Source of the DNA: Lachnospiraceae bacterium
Lineage (GTDB): Bacteria; Bacillota; Clostridia; Lachnospirales; Lachnospiraceae
NCBI GenBank assembly: GCA_017526745.1
Contig: JAFXQX010000025.1
Span: forward strand, 1-64,000
DNA: 64,000 nt
Reading direction: 5' to 3'
Positions 8,953-17,568 of this stretch are shown here, piece after piece; the stretch's first letter is position 1, and every line of letters begins with the position of its first letter. The notes under the pieces were generated by a model, which was given only the letters and a program-made list of their open reading frames with translations, was not told the origin of the DNA and made no database searches. A program made the position numbers and the translations under genes.

Positions 8953-9936
8953 TTATGATCTCGCTACTGCCTGAGCATTGTTGTATTCGGCGAGCAGAGT
9001 GTCGAGATAGTCGGGGTCTTCAGTAGCTTTTTTGACATCGGCATCGCGCTTCTGGGAGAAAAGCCACTTGTAGAGGTCGTTTACTTCAGTTCTTCCTTCC
9101 TTGCGGGAAAGATTCATATTGCCATACCAGTTAATTCGTTCTATATCGTCTGCCAAGAGCATGTGCTGCACCTCCTTATCACGGGTAAATCTGAAAACAT
9201 CCTCGCGTATGTCCGATAACAATTTGTTATTGGTTGATTCCTGTACAACTTTCTCATTGTTGATATCTGCTATAAGAGCAAACAACTTAAGAAGATCGGT
9301 ATCTTCATCCTCATTATAATTTCCGGAAACGTACAATTCAAGGGCTTTGTCAAGCTGTACGAACACCATCTGCCGGAGAGTGGGAACTTCCAAACCGGAG
9401 TCGGCGCGGGCTCTCGTAAAGCGGTGAATATATCGGGGAGATTCATATCTTTTGAACAGCTTTGGGCTTTCCTTCATAAGGACTATGATTATTACACCAT
9501 TGATGTCTTTACAGTCTATAGTCTGTTTGGATTGACCGCTTTCAACAGTATACTGAAGAAGAAGCATGGATGAAGCATATATTTCTGCTCGTGTGAATAT
9601 GAATTCTTGTGAATCCCATTGAAAGGCAAGATCAAAAAGGGTGTGATCTTTCAGCCATGCTGGAAGGTCAGATATTGTTTTCTTTGTATTGATGCTCAGC
9701 ATATATGATTCGTTTGATGCCGAGCTTGATACACTGATCCCTGGCAGATTCATTGTATGCTGCAAGATATAGTCCATACGATCCGGGTGAAGATCCGGAG
9801 AGAATACGTGCTTGGCTACGGCATCATAGCAAACATTTGCAAGCTGTTCACCCCTAAATATGGATAGAAGCATTTGCTTTTCATCTTCCGGGAGTGTAGA
9901 TTCGTTTACCTGTTCGAAAATAGATTTGTTATTCAT
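8953..9936 (-). CDS. Rpn/PD-(D/E)XK-type nuclease-like protein, divergent
   Basis: This 327-aa protein starts at the ATG whose complement is at 9934-9936, with AGGAGG 7 bases upstream; an upstream in-frame ATG lacks a ribosome site. The region FDLAFQWDSQ...RAEIYASSML and the later SPRYIHRFTRARADSGL, VFVQLDKALELYVSG and NYNEDEDTDLLKLFALI resemble clostridial 'PD-(D/E)XK nuclease family transposase' proteins related to Rpn. The usual ExQ catalytic pair after the first Asp is not obvious, so the enzyme may be inactive or diverged. It stands alone between the polysaccharide operon and a kinase gene. Such proteins are often multicopy; a second, better conserved one is at 49949-50926. Confidence 0.6.
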   Translation of the reverse strand: MNNKSIFEQVNESTLPEDEKQMLLSIFRGEQLANVCYDAVAKHVFSPDLHPDRMDYILQHTMNLPGISVSSSASNESYMLSINTKKTISDLPAWLKDHTLFDLAFQWDSQEFIFTRAEIYASSMLLLQYTVESGQSKQTIDCKDINGVIIIVLMKESPKLFKRYESPRYIHRFTRARADSGLEVPTLRQMVFVQLDKALELYVSGNYNEDEDTDLLKLFALIADINNEKVVQESTNNKLLSDIREDVFRFTRDKEVQHMLLADDIERINWYGNMNLSRKEGRTEVNDLYKWLFSQKRDADVKKATEDPDYLDTLLAEYNNAQAVARS

Positions 9937-10190
9937 AGAAGGTCCTCCTGATGTGATATTTGATCTGACTGCAAATGGTATCATTGGCGGTGATCGCCGG
10001 ACCAGAGCATTTGAAATGCTAAAGAAATGCCGTTTGCGATATAGTGCAAGTATAGCCTGGAGAATATGAATTGGGAATATCGGAATATGTCACAAATATT
10101 GTGGACTATGCGTGCTGATAGAACATGATTTTTGTGCATTGTGCTATTTGTGATTAGGCATATATAATAAGGCGTAGTATCGGATGGAAT

Positions 10191-10207
10191 GATTTTCGCG
10201 AAGCGGG
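10191..10207 (+). repeat. Short dispersed repeat GATTTTCGCGAAGCGGG, copy 1
   Basis: An exact 17-mer, also preceded by GAAT in copies 1 and 2. It ends 3 bases before the start codon of the kinase gene. Its core CGC-GAA-GCG can fold into a small hairpin. Confidence 0.7.
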
Positions 10208-10210
10208 ACT

Positions 10211-11158
10211 ATGGAATTAGAACATATTATCAGCGCATATATTGATGAGCCGATCAGGGATGTCAATATTATACAAGGTGGTCACATTAATCATACCTTC
10301 CTTGTGACGTGCGCGGAACGATACATTCTGCAAAGAATGAATTCGACCCTGTACGGAGATTGTCTTGAGGATATTGAGCATAACTATTTGCAATATGTTC
10401 GTGCGTGCGATGAGCTGAGGGATGATGTCGGACAGTGGGAATGCCCGGAGTGGTTAAGGACTAATGACGGGAAATTCTTCTATCGGGATCATATGGGCGA
10501 ATACTGGAGGATGTACAGGTATATTTCGTCTGACGGATTCGCAAAGGATGCTTCGGACGACGATTATATAGCAGTAGGTGCCGGACTGGGGAAGTTTCAC
10601 AGGATTCTCAAGGCATGTGATGATATCAGACCGATCAAGACCACGGAGCACGTACATGATCTGTCATATCATTACAGAAAATACGAGGAGCAGGCCGGTT
10701 CGAAAATGCCGCGCATTGAGGAGTTTGACCGCCTGATAGATCTGAATATCGAACAACTGCTGGATATTCATGTGCCGACAAGCTATGTGATCCATGGTGA
10801 TGCGAAGATCGCAAATATGATCTTCCGTAACGGAGAAGTTGCAGGGTTCGTGGATCTTGATACGATAATGAAGGGTTCGATTTTCGATGATCTTGCGGAT
10901 TGTATCAGGTCATGCTGCCTGGATGAAGAAGGAAAATTTGATTTCATGAAGGTTTCGCAGATTCAAAGAGGATATGAGATTGGATACGATGCGGATTTTA
11001 CGAGGGATGCCGTAGAACTGCTGGGGAAGAATCTGGTGCGAAACAGGTTTACGCTGGGGATACGTTATTATACTGATTATCTGGCGGGCACGGATTATTT
11101 TGCGGATCAGACACCGGAGCAGAAGCTGGAGAGGGTGTGTGATCTGCTGATATGGTAG
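10211..11158 (+). CDS. APH-fold sugar kinase, N-acetylhexosamine 1-kinase-like
   Basis: The 315-aa protein has the small-molecule kinase fold. QGGHINHTFLV near residue 21 is the nucleotide loop, VIHGDAKIANMIF at about residue 195 is the catalytic loop with its Asp, and FVDLDTIMKGSIFDDLADCIRS is the metal-binding loop. That last motif closely follows the DLDTxMxG...DxADxIR pattern of NahK-type N-acetylhexosamine 1-kinases, rather than antibiotic kinases. It would phosphorylate a sugar at C1 in the cytoplasm. No sugar-phosphorylase partner is adjacent. There is no good ribosome site; the dispersed repeat ends just before the ATG. Confidence 0.78.
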   Translation: MELEHIISAYIDEPIRDVNIIQGGHINHTFLVTCAERYILQRMNSTLYGDCLEDIEHNYLQYVRACDELRDDVGQWECPEWLRTNDGKFFYRDHMGEYWRMYRYISSDGFAKDASDDDYIAVGAGLGKFHRILKACDDIRPIKTTEHVHDLSYHYRKYEEQAGSKMPRIEEFDRLIDLNIEQLLDIHVPTSYVIHGDAKIANMIFRNGEVAGFVDLDTIMKGSIFDDLADCIRSCCLDEEGKFDFMKVSQIQRGYEIGYDADFTRDAVELLGKNLVRNRFTLGIRYYTDYLAGTDYFADQTPEQKLERVCDLLIW

Positions 11159-11186
11159 CTAGGTTGCTTGGTAAATGTGGCTGAAT

Positions 11187-11203
11187 GATTTTCGCGAAGC
11201 GGG
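11187..11203 (+). repeat. Short dispersed repeat, copy 2
   Basis: Exact second copy of GATTTTCGCGAAGCGGG, also preceded by GAAT. It starts 28 bases after the kinase stop, so copies 1 and 2 flank the kinase gene as direct repeats 996 bp apart. Confidence 0.7.
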
Positions 11204-11260
11204 TTGTATAATCTGCCAAAGTGCTTTGGTGGATGAGTTTAAGGAATGATTCTCGCTACA

Positions 11261-11359
11261 TATACCCGATGGGGTGCAAAACAAGAGCCATTGCGCTGAA
11301 TATACCCTATCGGGTATTTTCCGTACGAAAGATATTGATTTTATACCCCAAAGGGTATA
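11261..11359 (+). promoter_or_regulatory. Three-site operator region of the hipBST-like operon
   Basis: Three inverted repeats of the form TATACCC-N4-GGGTATA lie at 11261-11278 (imperfect right arm), 11301-11318 (one change) and 11342-11359 (perfect). Their centres are 40 and 41 bp apart, about four helical turns, so bound dimers would sit on the same face of the DNA. The pattern resembles the TATCC-N8-GGATA HipB operator of E. coli. The last site ends 10 bases before the hipB start, which is what an autorepressed toxin-antitoxin operon would show. Confidence 0.8.
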
Positions 11360-11369
11360 TAGTTGGGCT

Positions 11370-11585
11370 ATGAACAGGATAGGAATATATATAAAAACTG
11401 AAAGAAAGAGAGCCGGATTGACCCAAGAGGAGTTCGCACTCAGATCGGGACTCGGCCTGAGATTTGTACGGGAACTTGAGCAGGGAAAGGAAACGGTGCG
11501 TCTTGATAAGGTCAATCAGGCTCTTGCCATGTTTGGAATGGAAGCTGTTCCCGGGGAGATCGACAGAGGTGAGTTGAATGGCTAG
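11370..11585 (+). CDS. hipB: HipB-like XRE-family antitoxin/autorepressor
   Basis: The 71-aa protein is a single helix-turn-helix domain of the HipB/Y4mF type (RKRAGLTQEEFALRSGLGLRFVRELEQG). The start is taken at the ATG at 11370 because the upstream extension would run through the operators. It overlaps the next gene by 8 bases. It should bind the three upstream palindromes and repress the operon. A first gene this small, followed by a HipA N-domain-only protein and then a kinase, matches the HipBST order. Confidence 0.85.
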   Translation: MNRIGIYIKTERKRAGLTQEEFALRSGLGLRFVRELEQGKETVRLDKVNQALAMFGMEAVPGEIDRGELNG

Positions 11586-11898
11586 AGCGGGAAAGGTTTT
11601 CGTACGGAACAAACCGGCCGGACTCATATATGAAACGGATGAGGGTTATGAATTTATATATGATACAGATTACCTGTCAGACGAGAATGCAGTGCCTGTA
11701 AGTTTGACAATGCCTTTATCGCCGGATGCATATAAGTCCAATGTGCTGTTTCCGTTCTTTGACGGGCTGATCCCGGAGGGATGGCTGCTCAAAGTTGTGG
11801 AACGGAACTGGAAGATCGACGGCAAAGACAGATTCGGTCTGTTATTGGCTGTATGCAGGGATTGTATTGGTGATGTACATATAGAAGCAGAGGAATAA
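11578..11898 (+). CDS. hipS: HipS-like protein (isolated HipA N-terminal subdomain)
   Basis: The 106-aa protein matches only the N-terminal subdomain of HipA: GKVFVRNKPAGLIYE, AVPVSLTMPL, PFFDGLIPEGWLL and DRFGLLLAVCRDCIGDV. In E. coli HipBST a protein of this kind, HipS, is the antitoxin that neutralises the kinase HipT. The frame ends cleanly with a stop one base before the next gene starts. There is no sign of frameshift decay from a full hipA, since the next protein has its own start and an intact N-terminus. Confidence 0.83.
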   Translation: MARAGKVFVRNKPAGLIYETDEGYEFIYDTDYLSDENAVPVSLTMPLSPDAYKSNVLFPFFDGLIPEGWLLKVVERNWKIDGKDRFGLLLAVCRDCIGDVHIEAEE

Positions 11899-11899
11899 A

Positions 11900-12865
11900 A
11901 TGAAGTGTTTGTGTTGTAATAAGGTCATAAAGGAGCCGAATGAATACGAACAGGTAAGCGGATGGCATGGTAGATGTGTAAAGAGATTTTTCGGCCTGAG
12001 TCGGATCCCGTTAATTGATATCTCGGAAGAGCAATTTGAGAAACTTGCTGAGTCAAACGTAAACAAGGGGCTGACTGTTCCGGGGGTGCAGAAGAAAATG
12101 TCTCTGCATCTTGAGCGCAATGCCGGAGAAGGGCGTTTTACGATAGTCGGTTATCCGACGGGATATATATTAAAACCTCAGTCAAATGATTTTCGGGCTC
12201 TGCCCGAGGCGGAATTTCTGTCGATGAAACTGGCAGAGATCGCAGGTATAAATACGGTTCCGAACGGACTGATAAGATTGGCGGGAAAATACGCATACAT
12301 AACAAAGCGAATCGATAGGCAGGGCGATGAGATGTATGCGATGGAAGATTTCTGTCAGCTTTCAAACAGAGTAACTGCCGACAAATATAAAGGCAGTTAT
12401 GAAGGGTGTGGAAAGATTATAGACAGATACTCCAAAAATGTGGGTGTCGATAAAGTGGAGTATTTCTACAGACTTCTTTTCTGTTTTGTCACGGGGAATT
12501 CCGATATGCATTTAAAAAATTTCTCGCTTATCGAGAACTCTCCCTCAAGCAGGGTTTTCGGTTTGTCCGCCGCCTATGACATGCTTCCGGTCAATGTTAT
12601 AATGCCTGAAGATAAAGAACAGATGGCACTTACCTTAAACGGCAGGAAAAAAAACATACGCAGAAAGGATTTTCTTGCTTTGGCAGAAAATCTCGGAATC
12701 CCGATAAAGACATCCGAAAAACTCATCTCCAAGATAAGCGGCTACAAAACGATTTGGATCGAGGAAACAAATGCTTCACTAATTCCGAGAGACATGAAGG
12801 AAGAGCTGATTAAGCTTGTTGAAAACAGAGTTGACGGGCTGTTTGTAAGTCAAGCGCATAGATAG
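11900..12865 (+). CDS. hipT: HipT-like serine/threonine kinase toxin
   Basis: The 321-aa protein is a HipA C-terminal kinase without the N-subdomain. Key elements are the Gly-rich loop TVPGVQKK (T59-K66), the ATP lysine in YILKPQ (about residue 93), the catalytic GNSDMHLKN (Asp202) and the metal-binding AAYDMLP (about Asp228). The N-terminus has CLCC and a second Cys at about 26, a possible metal site. In characterised HipT proteins the loop carries autophosphorylatable serines (SxS); here it is T-V-P, leaving one hydroxyl residue. HipT of E. coli targets TrpS; the target here is unknown. Confidence 0.83.
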   Translation: MKCLCCNKVIKEPNEYEQVSGWHGRCVKRFFGLSRIPLIDISEEQFEKLAESNVNKGLTVPGVQKKMSLHLERNAGEGRFTIVGYPTGYILKPQSNDFRALPEAEFLSMKLAEIAGINTVPNGLIRLAGKYAYITKRIDRQGDEMYAMEDFCQLSNRVTADKYKGSYEGCGKIIDRYSKNVGVDKVEYFYRLLFCFVTGNSDMHLKNFSLIENSPSSRVFGLSAAYDMLPVNVIMPEDKEQMALTLNGRKKNIRRKDFLALAENLGIPIKTSEKLISKISGYKTIWIEETNASLIPRDMKEELIKLVENRVDGLFVSQAHR

Positions 12866-13002
12866 TTTACTAATCACAACAGAATTGTGGGATTCGCAAG
12901 TGATACGTTGTTTGAATATGGGAAAAGATTACAGTAAATCCCACTTTTGAATTTTATGTAAACTAATTCTTGTAACAACCAAATAGCATTCCATGGCGGA
13001 AT

Positions 13003-13019
13003 GGTTTTCGCGAAGCGGG
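13003..13019 (+). repeat. Short dispersed repeat, copy 3
   Basis: The sequence matches copies 1 and 2 at 16 of 17 positions (GGTTTTCGCGAAGCGGG). It lies in the 263-base gap between hipT and the convergent lipoprotein gene. Nothing else recognisable is in that gap. Confidence 0.6.
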
Positions 13020-13128
13020 GATCGGCTTACGACGGAGATTCAGCCGCGTGCCACGCTTTGTAAGACACCTGAGCCACGGGCACTCAATGTCAGAAATCTC
13101 CGATGTTACGAAGAAGATCGGAGAAATG

Positions 13129-13905
13129 TTACTCAAACTCCATCGTGCCGAAGAACTGAGGGCAGTGGAAGTTGGGCGTATCAAGGTCGATCATTGTCCA
13201 TGACAGATAGTGTTTGTTCACGGTCTTATTGCCGCACTTATACATATTGGCGGCAAGCTTTCCTGTAAATGTGTAGTCGGGATAGAAGAGTTGTATGTAT
13301 TTAAGGGGGATCGTGTAATAGACCTCCCAGCCGTCAGATGTTCTGTCGGCATGGATATCGAAGTATTCCGGCGCGTCATCCCTCACGATACTAATGCGGT
13401 CTGTCTTTTTGGGGCCAAACTTGTTGCCCAGGCACCCGTTCGGATTGATCTCGAAATTGAAATAGTTGGGGGAATCCTCGAGCTTGAAGAAGAACTCTAG
13501 GCAGCTGTCTTCATATACCGGTGACAAAGGCTCAGTATTTTCGGCCCTTATGTCGGACTCGACGGCGCGCTGATGGACATACAGGTTTTCGTCATCATAG
13601 CAAAGCTGACCCTCGGCACGGATCCCGTAATCAGGCGTCCACAGCACCTTATCTATCGGGATGGTTGGAATGCTGTCCCAGTCAATATCTCCGCTGACCC
13701 TCTGTATTGAGTAAACGTACTCCGACGCCTGCCCGGAAGATGAAGAACCATCGGAAGATACAGAATCGTCCGAAGATGCGGAACCACCGGAAGATGCAGA
13801 ACCGTCGGAAGATGCGTGACCACCGATAGATACAGTCACTCCGCATCCGGCAATTAAAATTGTCACTACGATCGCCATCAATATGGCCGTTATATTTCTC
13901 TTCAC
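13129..13905 (-). CDS. Lipoprotein with CBM9-like carbohydrate-binding domain
   Basis: The 258-aa protein begins with a lipoprotein signal (LIAGC lipobox, Cys at about 21). It continues with a Ser/Gly/Asp-rich linker (about residues 29-60) built from short repeats of the SSDGSASSGG kind. A beta-rich domain follows (about 65-258), with DENLYVHQRAVESD, DSCLEFFFKLEDSPNYFNFEINPNG and WEVYYTIPLKYI. The EFFF...YFNFEINPNG pattern is typical of family 9-like carbohydrate-binding (DOMON-like) domains. It is therefore a surface-exposed sugar-binding or sensory lipoprotein. The hybrid kinase follows 23 bases downstream on the same strand, transcribed before it, so the two may be co-transcribed. Confidence 0.72.
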   Translation of the reverse strand: MKRNITAILMAIVVTILIAGCGVTVSIGGHASSDGSASSGGSASSDDSVSSDGSSSSGQASEYVYSIQRVSGDIDWDSIPTIPIDKVLWTPDYGIRAEGQLCYDDENLYVHQRAVESDIRAENTEPLSPVYEDSCLEFFFKLEDSPNYFNFEINPNGCLGNKFGPKKTDRISIVRDDAPEYFDIHADRTSDGWEVYYTIPLKYIQLFYPDYTFTGKLAANMYKCGNKTVNKHYLSWTMIDLDTPNFHCPQFFGTMEFE

Positions 13906-13928
13906 GTATCGATCCCCTGCTAATCCTG

Positions 13929-16900
13929 TTATCCCTTCTTCTCCTCATACTCCCATATCAGTTCCTCAAGCGACTGGTACAGTCTTTCGGGCTCTACAGG
14001 CTTGGAGAGGTGGGCGTTCATGCCGACCTGGAGAGAGCGCTGGACATCTTCATCAAATGCGTTTGCTGTCATGGCGATGATCGGAACTATCGAGGCATCC
14101 TTCCTGGGAAGAGCTCTGATAGCAGAGGTTGCCTCCAGACCGTCCATTTCGGGCATGCGCACATCCATAAGTATTGCATCATAGTAGAACTCGGAACTGC
14201 TCTCAAACTTCTCAAGAGCGATCTTTCCGTTTGATGCGACCTCGGTTATAGTTTCTTTGATAGACAGGACTTCCTTCATGATCTCGGCATTTATCTGCAT
14301 ATCCTCTGCGATGAGGATACGCTTTCCTTCAAGCGATGAGCGCTTCCGTTCCTTCACGAGTCTCATGTTGTTCTTGCGGGCGATCCTCTCGAATTCGTCC
14401 ACAACATTTGAAGCAAACAGAGGCTTGGACAGGAAACTGTCTACGCCGCAATGAAGTGCCTCATCCATTATCTCATCCCAGTTAAATGACGTCAGAATGA
14501 TGACCGTTGTTTCGTTGTCATACCGTTTCCTGATCTCTTTGGCAACTTCCAGACCGTCCATCTCAGGCATCTTCCAGTCAAGGAGCACAAGATGGTAGTG
14601 TTCCTGCTTGGTGTGTGCCAACTCGAGCATGTTAAGGGCATCTGCGCCGGTAAGTGCGATATCAGATTTAATCCCTGCCTCGTCAAGAACGAGTTTTGCG
14701 TGTTCTGCAGCAACCTCTTCATCATCGACAACGAGAATCTTAAGATCCTTGTAATTGATAAAGTTGCTGTCGAAGGCCGGATGATCACAGTTCTTAAGCG
14801 TTACGGCAACCGTGAACGTTGTACCAACACCTTTTTCGGATTCGACGGAAATGGTTCCGTTCATAAGCTCAACGATATTCTTGGTGATTGCCATACCAAG
14901 ACCGGTGCTTCCGTATTTAATGTTACGGCTGTTGTCTTCCTGGGTGAACGAGTCGAATATCTTCGGGATGAACGAAGGATCCATTCCGATACCGGTATCT
15001 TTTATCTCGAATTTGATCGTGCTCTGGTCACCGAATACGTTCGCACGCTCCACACCAAGATATACGGAGCCGGGTGCATCCGTGAACTTGATCGCGTTAC
15101 TTAATATGTTGATGAGCACCTGCTTTAATTTCATGTCGTCACCGATATAGAAGTCAGCGACTCCGCCGTTGAGACTGCATTCGTATGTAAGTCCTTTCTC
15201 GCTGCACTGTGACATGACCATGGTGTTGATCTGCTCGAGCATCGCACGGAAGGAGAACTCCTCTTTGCGAAGCACCACGCGGCCCGACTCGATCCTGCTC
15301 ATGTCGAGGATGTCATTGATAAGCCCGAGAAGATGCCGTGCACTGGCACCGATCTTATCAAGGTATTCCCTTGTGTCCGCGGGAAGATCCTGCTTGCGAA
15401 GCGCCAGAGAATTCAGCCCGATGATGGCGTTCATCGGAGTTCTTATCTCATGACTCATATTTGACAGGAAAGCTGTCTTGGCCCGGCTTGCCTGTTCAGC
15501 GGTCTCAAGTGCATCCGAGAGCGCCTGATTTTTCGCCAGGGAATCGCGCATCTCCGAATCGATGTCGGTAAATCCGGCACCGACCGCATGGACCAGGTGA
15601 TCCTTCCTGTCTTCGGGATGTCTTACTCCGGCCATCCGGAGCATTTCGTATGTTTCCTCACCGTTCCTTTTGGTCAGGTAACGGATGGAGATGATCGTCT
15701 TTTTTTTCAGGGCTTCGCGCACGTTGTCAGGCTCGATGAAGCTAAGGAACGCTTCACGGTAATCCGCAGCAACATGATTCTCGGCGTAGCTTTTGAATTC
15801 CTTCATATAATCGAAGGAATCGCCGGGGGAAATGTTGCCATCGTGTGATTTGTCATCCTTGCGGTAGCAGATGCCTTCGCCGCTGTCCAGATCAACGTAG
15901 TAAACGCTGCGGTAATCCGATGCGAGTGCGGTGATCATTTTGTCCTGCTGGCTCTGCGTTTTCTCCTGCTCTAAAAGCTCATCCTGCAATGCGATCCGCT
16001 CTTCGAGCTCCTGCTGCATCAGTTCTGCGGTCTCACGCTCGGAGGCCAGTCTTACGGCATTTCTTGTCTGGAAGATCGTAAATGCCGAGATGGCAAGCAA
16101 AACGGCAGCAGTTATAAGCGACAGTATCAGGCTTCTCTTGATGATACCTGCCGATATGTCTTCGATCTTTTCTCTGATAACGCTTTCGCGGATCAGATAT
16201 GTCAGCATCCAGTCGGTCCCGCGGATGGGTCTGTAACTGAGCGTTTCCTGCACACCGTCATATGTAAATGATACGATACCGCCGCGGCTTTCCTCAAAGG
16301 AACTTCTGACGGTCTCGTAATCATTTCCGTCCTCAAACTGAGCATGCTCGAGCGCGGTCAGCAGATTGTCTTCAGCCGACAGTCCGCCGAGCACGAGTCC
16401 CGTAAACGGCACACCGTCCGATTTGTATATGTTACAGAACGTTGTGTTGTTGTCTCCGGATTGCAGTGATACTGAATCAAGGAAGTGATCCATGCTCATT
16501 TCCATAAAACATGCGACGAGCGTATTGCCGCAAAGATCCAGCCGGTCGAGCGGAACGGCTATGATGATCTTCGTATCGTTTATCCCCGCATCCCTTGTTG
16601 AAACGGTTGGTCCGGAAATGGTCTTATAGTCAAAATCATATTGATCGATGTCTTGCCTCGTGCCCTGGGAAGTGTAGATGATACCGTTCTCATCGACGAA
16701 CGCGAACTTCTCGAGCCCGTAGAGCTGTTTCATTCTAAGCTGGTATGCCTGGAGATTTTCGACCGAAGCAAGATCGTTCTTATCAAGAAGCCCTATCGCG
16801 ACATCAACATCACTGATGTAGTCGTCAAGTGTTGCGGCAACAACTTGCTCACGCCTGCCGGCAAGTTCATCAAGGTACAGCAGACTGACGCTCCTGACGG

Positions 16901-17051
16901 CTTTTTCGCCGTCTGTACTGGCGCTTCGTCCGGTCAGGTATGTTCCTATGATAAGTATGGCGGCAACTACAAGACTGCCGATGATGGCTGCCTGTATGAT
17001 ACCGGTCTTTTTTTCGCCGCCGGGGGCGGGTTTTAAGAAATTGAAGTTCAT
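13929..17051 (-). CDS. Membrane hybrid histidine kinase with two receiver domains
   Basis: The 1040-aa protein has a membrane helix at about 18-40, an extracellular Cache-like sensor region (about 45-290), and a second helix at about 305-325. Then come a coiled linker, a PAS-like region (about 375-500), a HisKA domain with MSHEIRTPMN (His about 533), an HATPase domain, and two receivers. Receiver 1 starts at about 770 (ILVVDDEE, phospho-site in LLDWKMP) and receiver 2 at about 910 (ILIAEDMQ, LMDVRMP). It resembles BarA/TorS-type phosphorelay sensors. The Hpt protein just upstream in the same direction is the likely next relay step. Confidence 0.9.
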   Translation of the reverse strand: MNFNFLKPAPGGEKKTGIIQAAIIGSLVVAAILIIGTYLTGRSASTDGEKAVRSVSLLYLDELAGRREQVVAATLDDYISDVDVAIGLLDKNDLASVENLQAYQLRMKQLYGLEKFAFVDENGIIYTSQGTRQDIDQYDFDYKTISGPTVSTRDAGINDTKIIIAVPLDRLDLCGNTLVACFMEMSMDHFLDSVSLQSGDNNTTFCNIYKSDGVPFTGLVLGGLSAEDNLLTALEHAQFEDGNDYETVRSSFEESRGGIVSFTYDGVQETLSYRPIRGTDWMLTYLIRESVIREKIEDISAGIIKRSLILSLITAAVLLAISAFTIFQTRNAVRLASERETAELMQQELEERIALQDELLEQEKTQSQQDKMITALASDYRSVYYVDLDSGEGICYRKDDKSHDGNISPGDSFDYMKEFKSYAENHVAADYREAFLSFIEPDNVREALKKKTIISIRYLTKRNGEETYEMLRMAGVRHPEDRKDHLVHAVGAGFTDIDSEMRDSLAKNQALSDALETAEQASRAKTAFLSNMSHEIRTPMNAIIGLNSLALRKQDLPADTREYLDKIGASARHLLGLINDILDMSRIESGRVVLRKEEFSFRAMLEQINTMVMSQCSEKGLTYECSLNGGVADFYIGDDMKLKQVLINILSNAIKFTDAPGSVYLGVERANVFGDQSTIKFEIKDTGIGMDPSFIPKIFDSFTQEDNSRNIKYGSTGLGMAITKNIVELMNGTISVESEKGVGTTFTVAVTLKNCDHPAFDSNFINYKDLKILVVDDEEVAAEHAKLVLDEAGIKSDIALTGADALNMLELAHTKQEHYHLVLLDWKMPEMDGLEVAKEIRKRYDNETTVIILTSFNWDEIMDEALHCGVDSFLSKPLFASNVVDEFERIARKNNMRLVKERKRSSLEGKRILIAEDMQINAEIMKEVLSIKETITEVASNGKIALEKFESSSEFYYDAILMDVRMPEMDGLEATSAIRALPRKDASIVPIIAMTANAFDEDVQRSLQVGMNAHLSKPVEPERLYQSLEELIWEYEEKKG

Positions 17052-17087
17052 AGTACCTGTTACCTCATAAACACTGACTGTTGCCGT

Positions 17088-17429
17088 CTATTCGTACAGT
17101 TTCGCAAGTTCATCCCTCATGTCGCTAAGCTGTGACAGAAGAGAAGAGTAGTCCGTATCCGTTCTGGAACGGAGAAGGTCCGTGATCTCGGAAGCTTTTT
17201 CAAACATTGGCGTCAGCGACAGGTTGCCGAGAACTCCCTTTAATGCATGGGCTGCATCAAATGCAGCGTCGTAGTCCTTGGATCCGATGCTTTGTGCCAG
17301 CTTCTCAAATCCGGCCTCGTTTGGGACTGAGCCTACAAGTCTTAAGTACAATGCTTCGTTTCCCATGCACATGGCAAGACCCTTATCCGTATCGGCGCCG
17401 AATTGTTTTAATGCTTCCAGTGTGATCAT
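17088..17429 (-). CDS. Single-domain Hpt phosphotransfer protein
   Basis: The 113-aa protein starts at the ATG with GGGAGG upstream (complement near 17437-17442); an upstream in-frame ATG has no such site. The helical bundle includes DAAHALKGVLGNL, the phospho-accepting Hpt signature. A consensus TATAAT lies on this strand at 17473-17478. It precedes the hybrid kinase in the transcript by 36 bases, so it should shuttle phosphate between that kinase's receivers and another response regulator, for example the divergently encoded REC-Hpt-REC protein. Confidence 0.87.
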   Translation of the reverse strand: MITLEALKQFGADTDKGLAMCMGNEALYLRLVGSVPNEAGFEKLAQSIGSKDYDAAFDAAHALKGVLGNLSLTPMFEKASEITDLLRSRTDTDYSSLLSQLSDMRDELAKLYE

Positions 17430-17513
17430 AACCGCTATCCTCCCAATCCCCGCAGGGTTTAATGTTAGGCATATTATAACATGACAAAGGCGTTTGGGCA
17501 CTACAGACATATC

Positions 17514-17543
17514 TTGCGGTAATATCGTTTATGAATGTATAAT
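17514..17543 (+). promoter_or_regulatory. Candidate promoter of the REC-Hpt-REC gene
   Basis: TTGCGG (17514-17519) and TATAAT (17538-17543) are 18 bp apart, 25 bases before the start codon. It is divergent from the Hpt/hybrid-kinase promoter. Confidence 0.5.
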
Positions 17544-17568
17544 ACAATGCGGAAGGAACGTATTATAA

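Noticed and set aside
8953-9984. Longer start of the Rpn-like gene at 9984
   Set aside because: The ATG at 9936 has a perfect AGGAGG at 7 bases; the extension lacks a ribosome site and shows no conserved sequence.
11578-12865. A hipA pseudogene split by a frameshift
   Set aside because: Both parts have proper starts and stops, the order matches HipBST, and the second protein begins with its own N-terminal Cys-containing segment.
17088-17510. Longer start of the Hpt gene at 17510
   Set aside because: The extension runs through the TATAAT on that strand and the ribosome site for the ATG at 17429.
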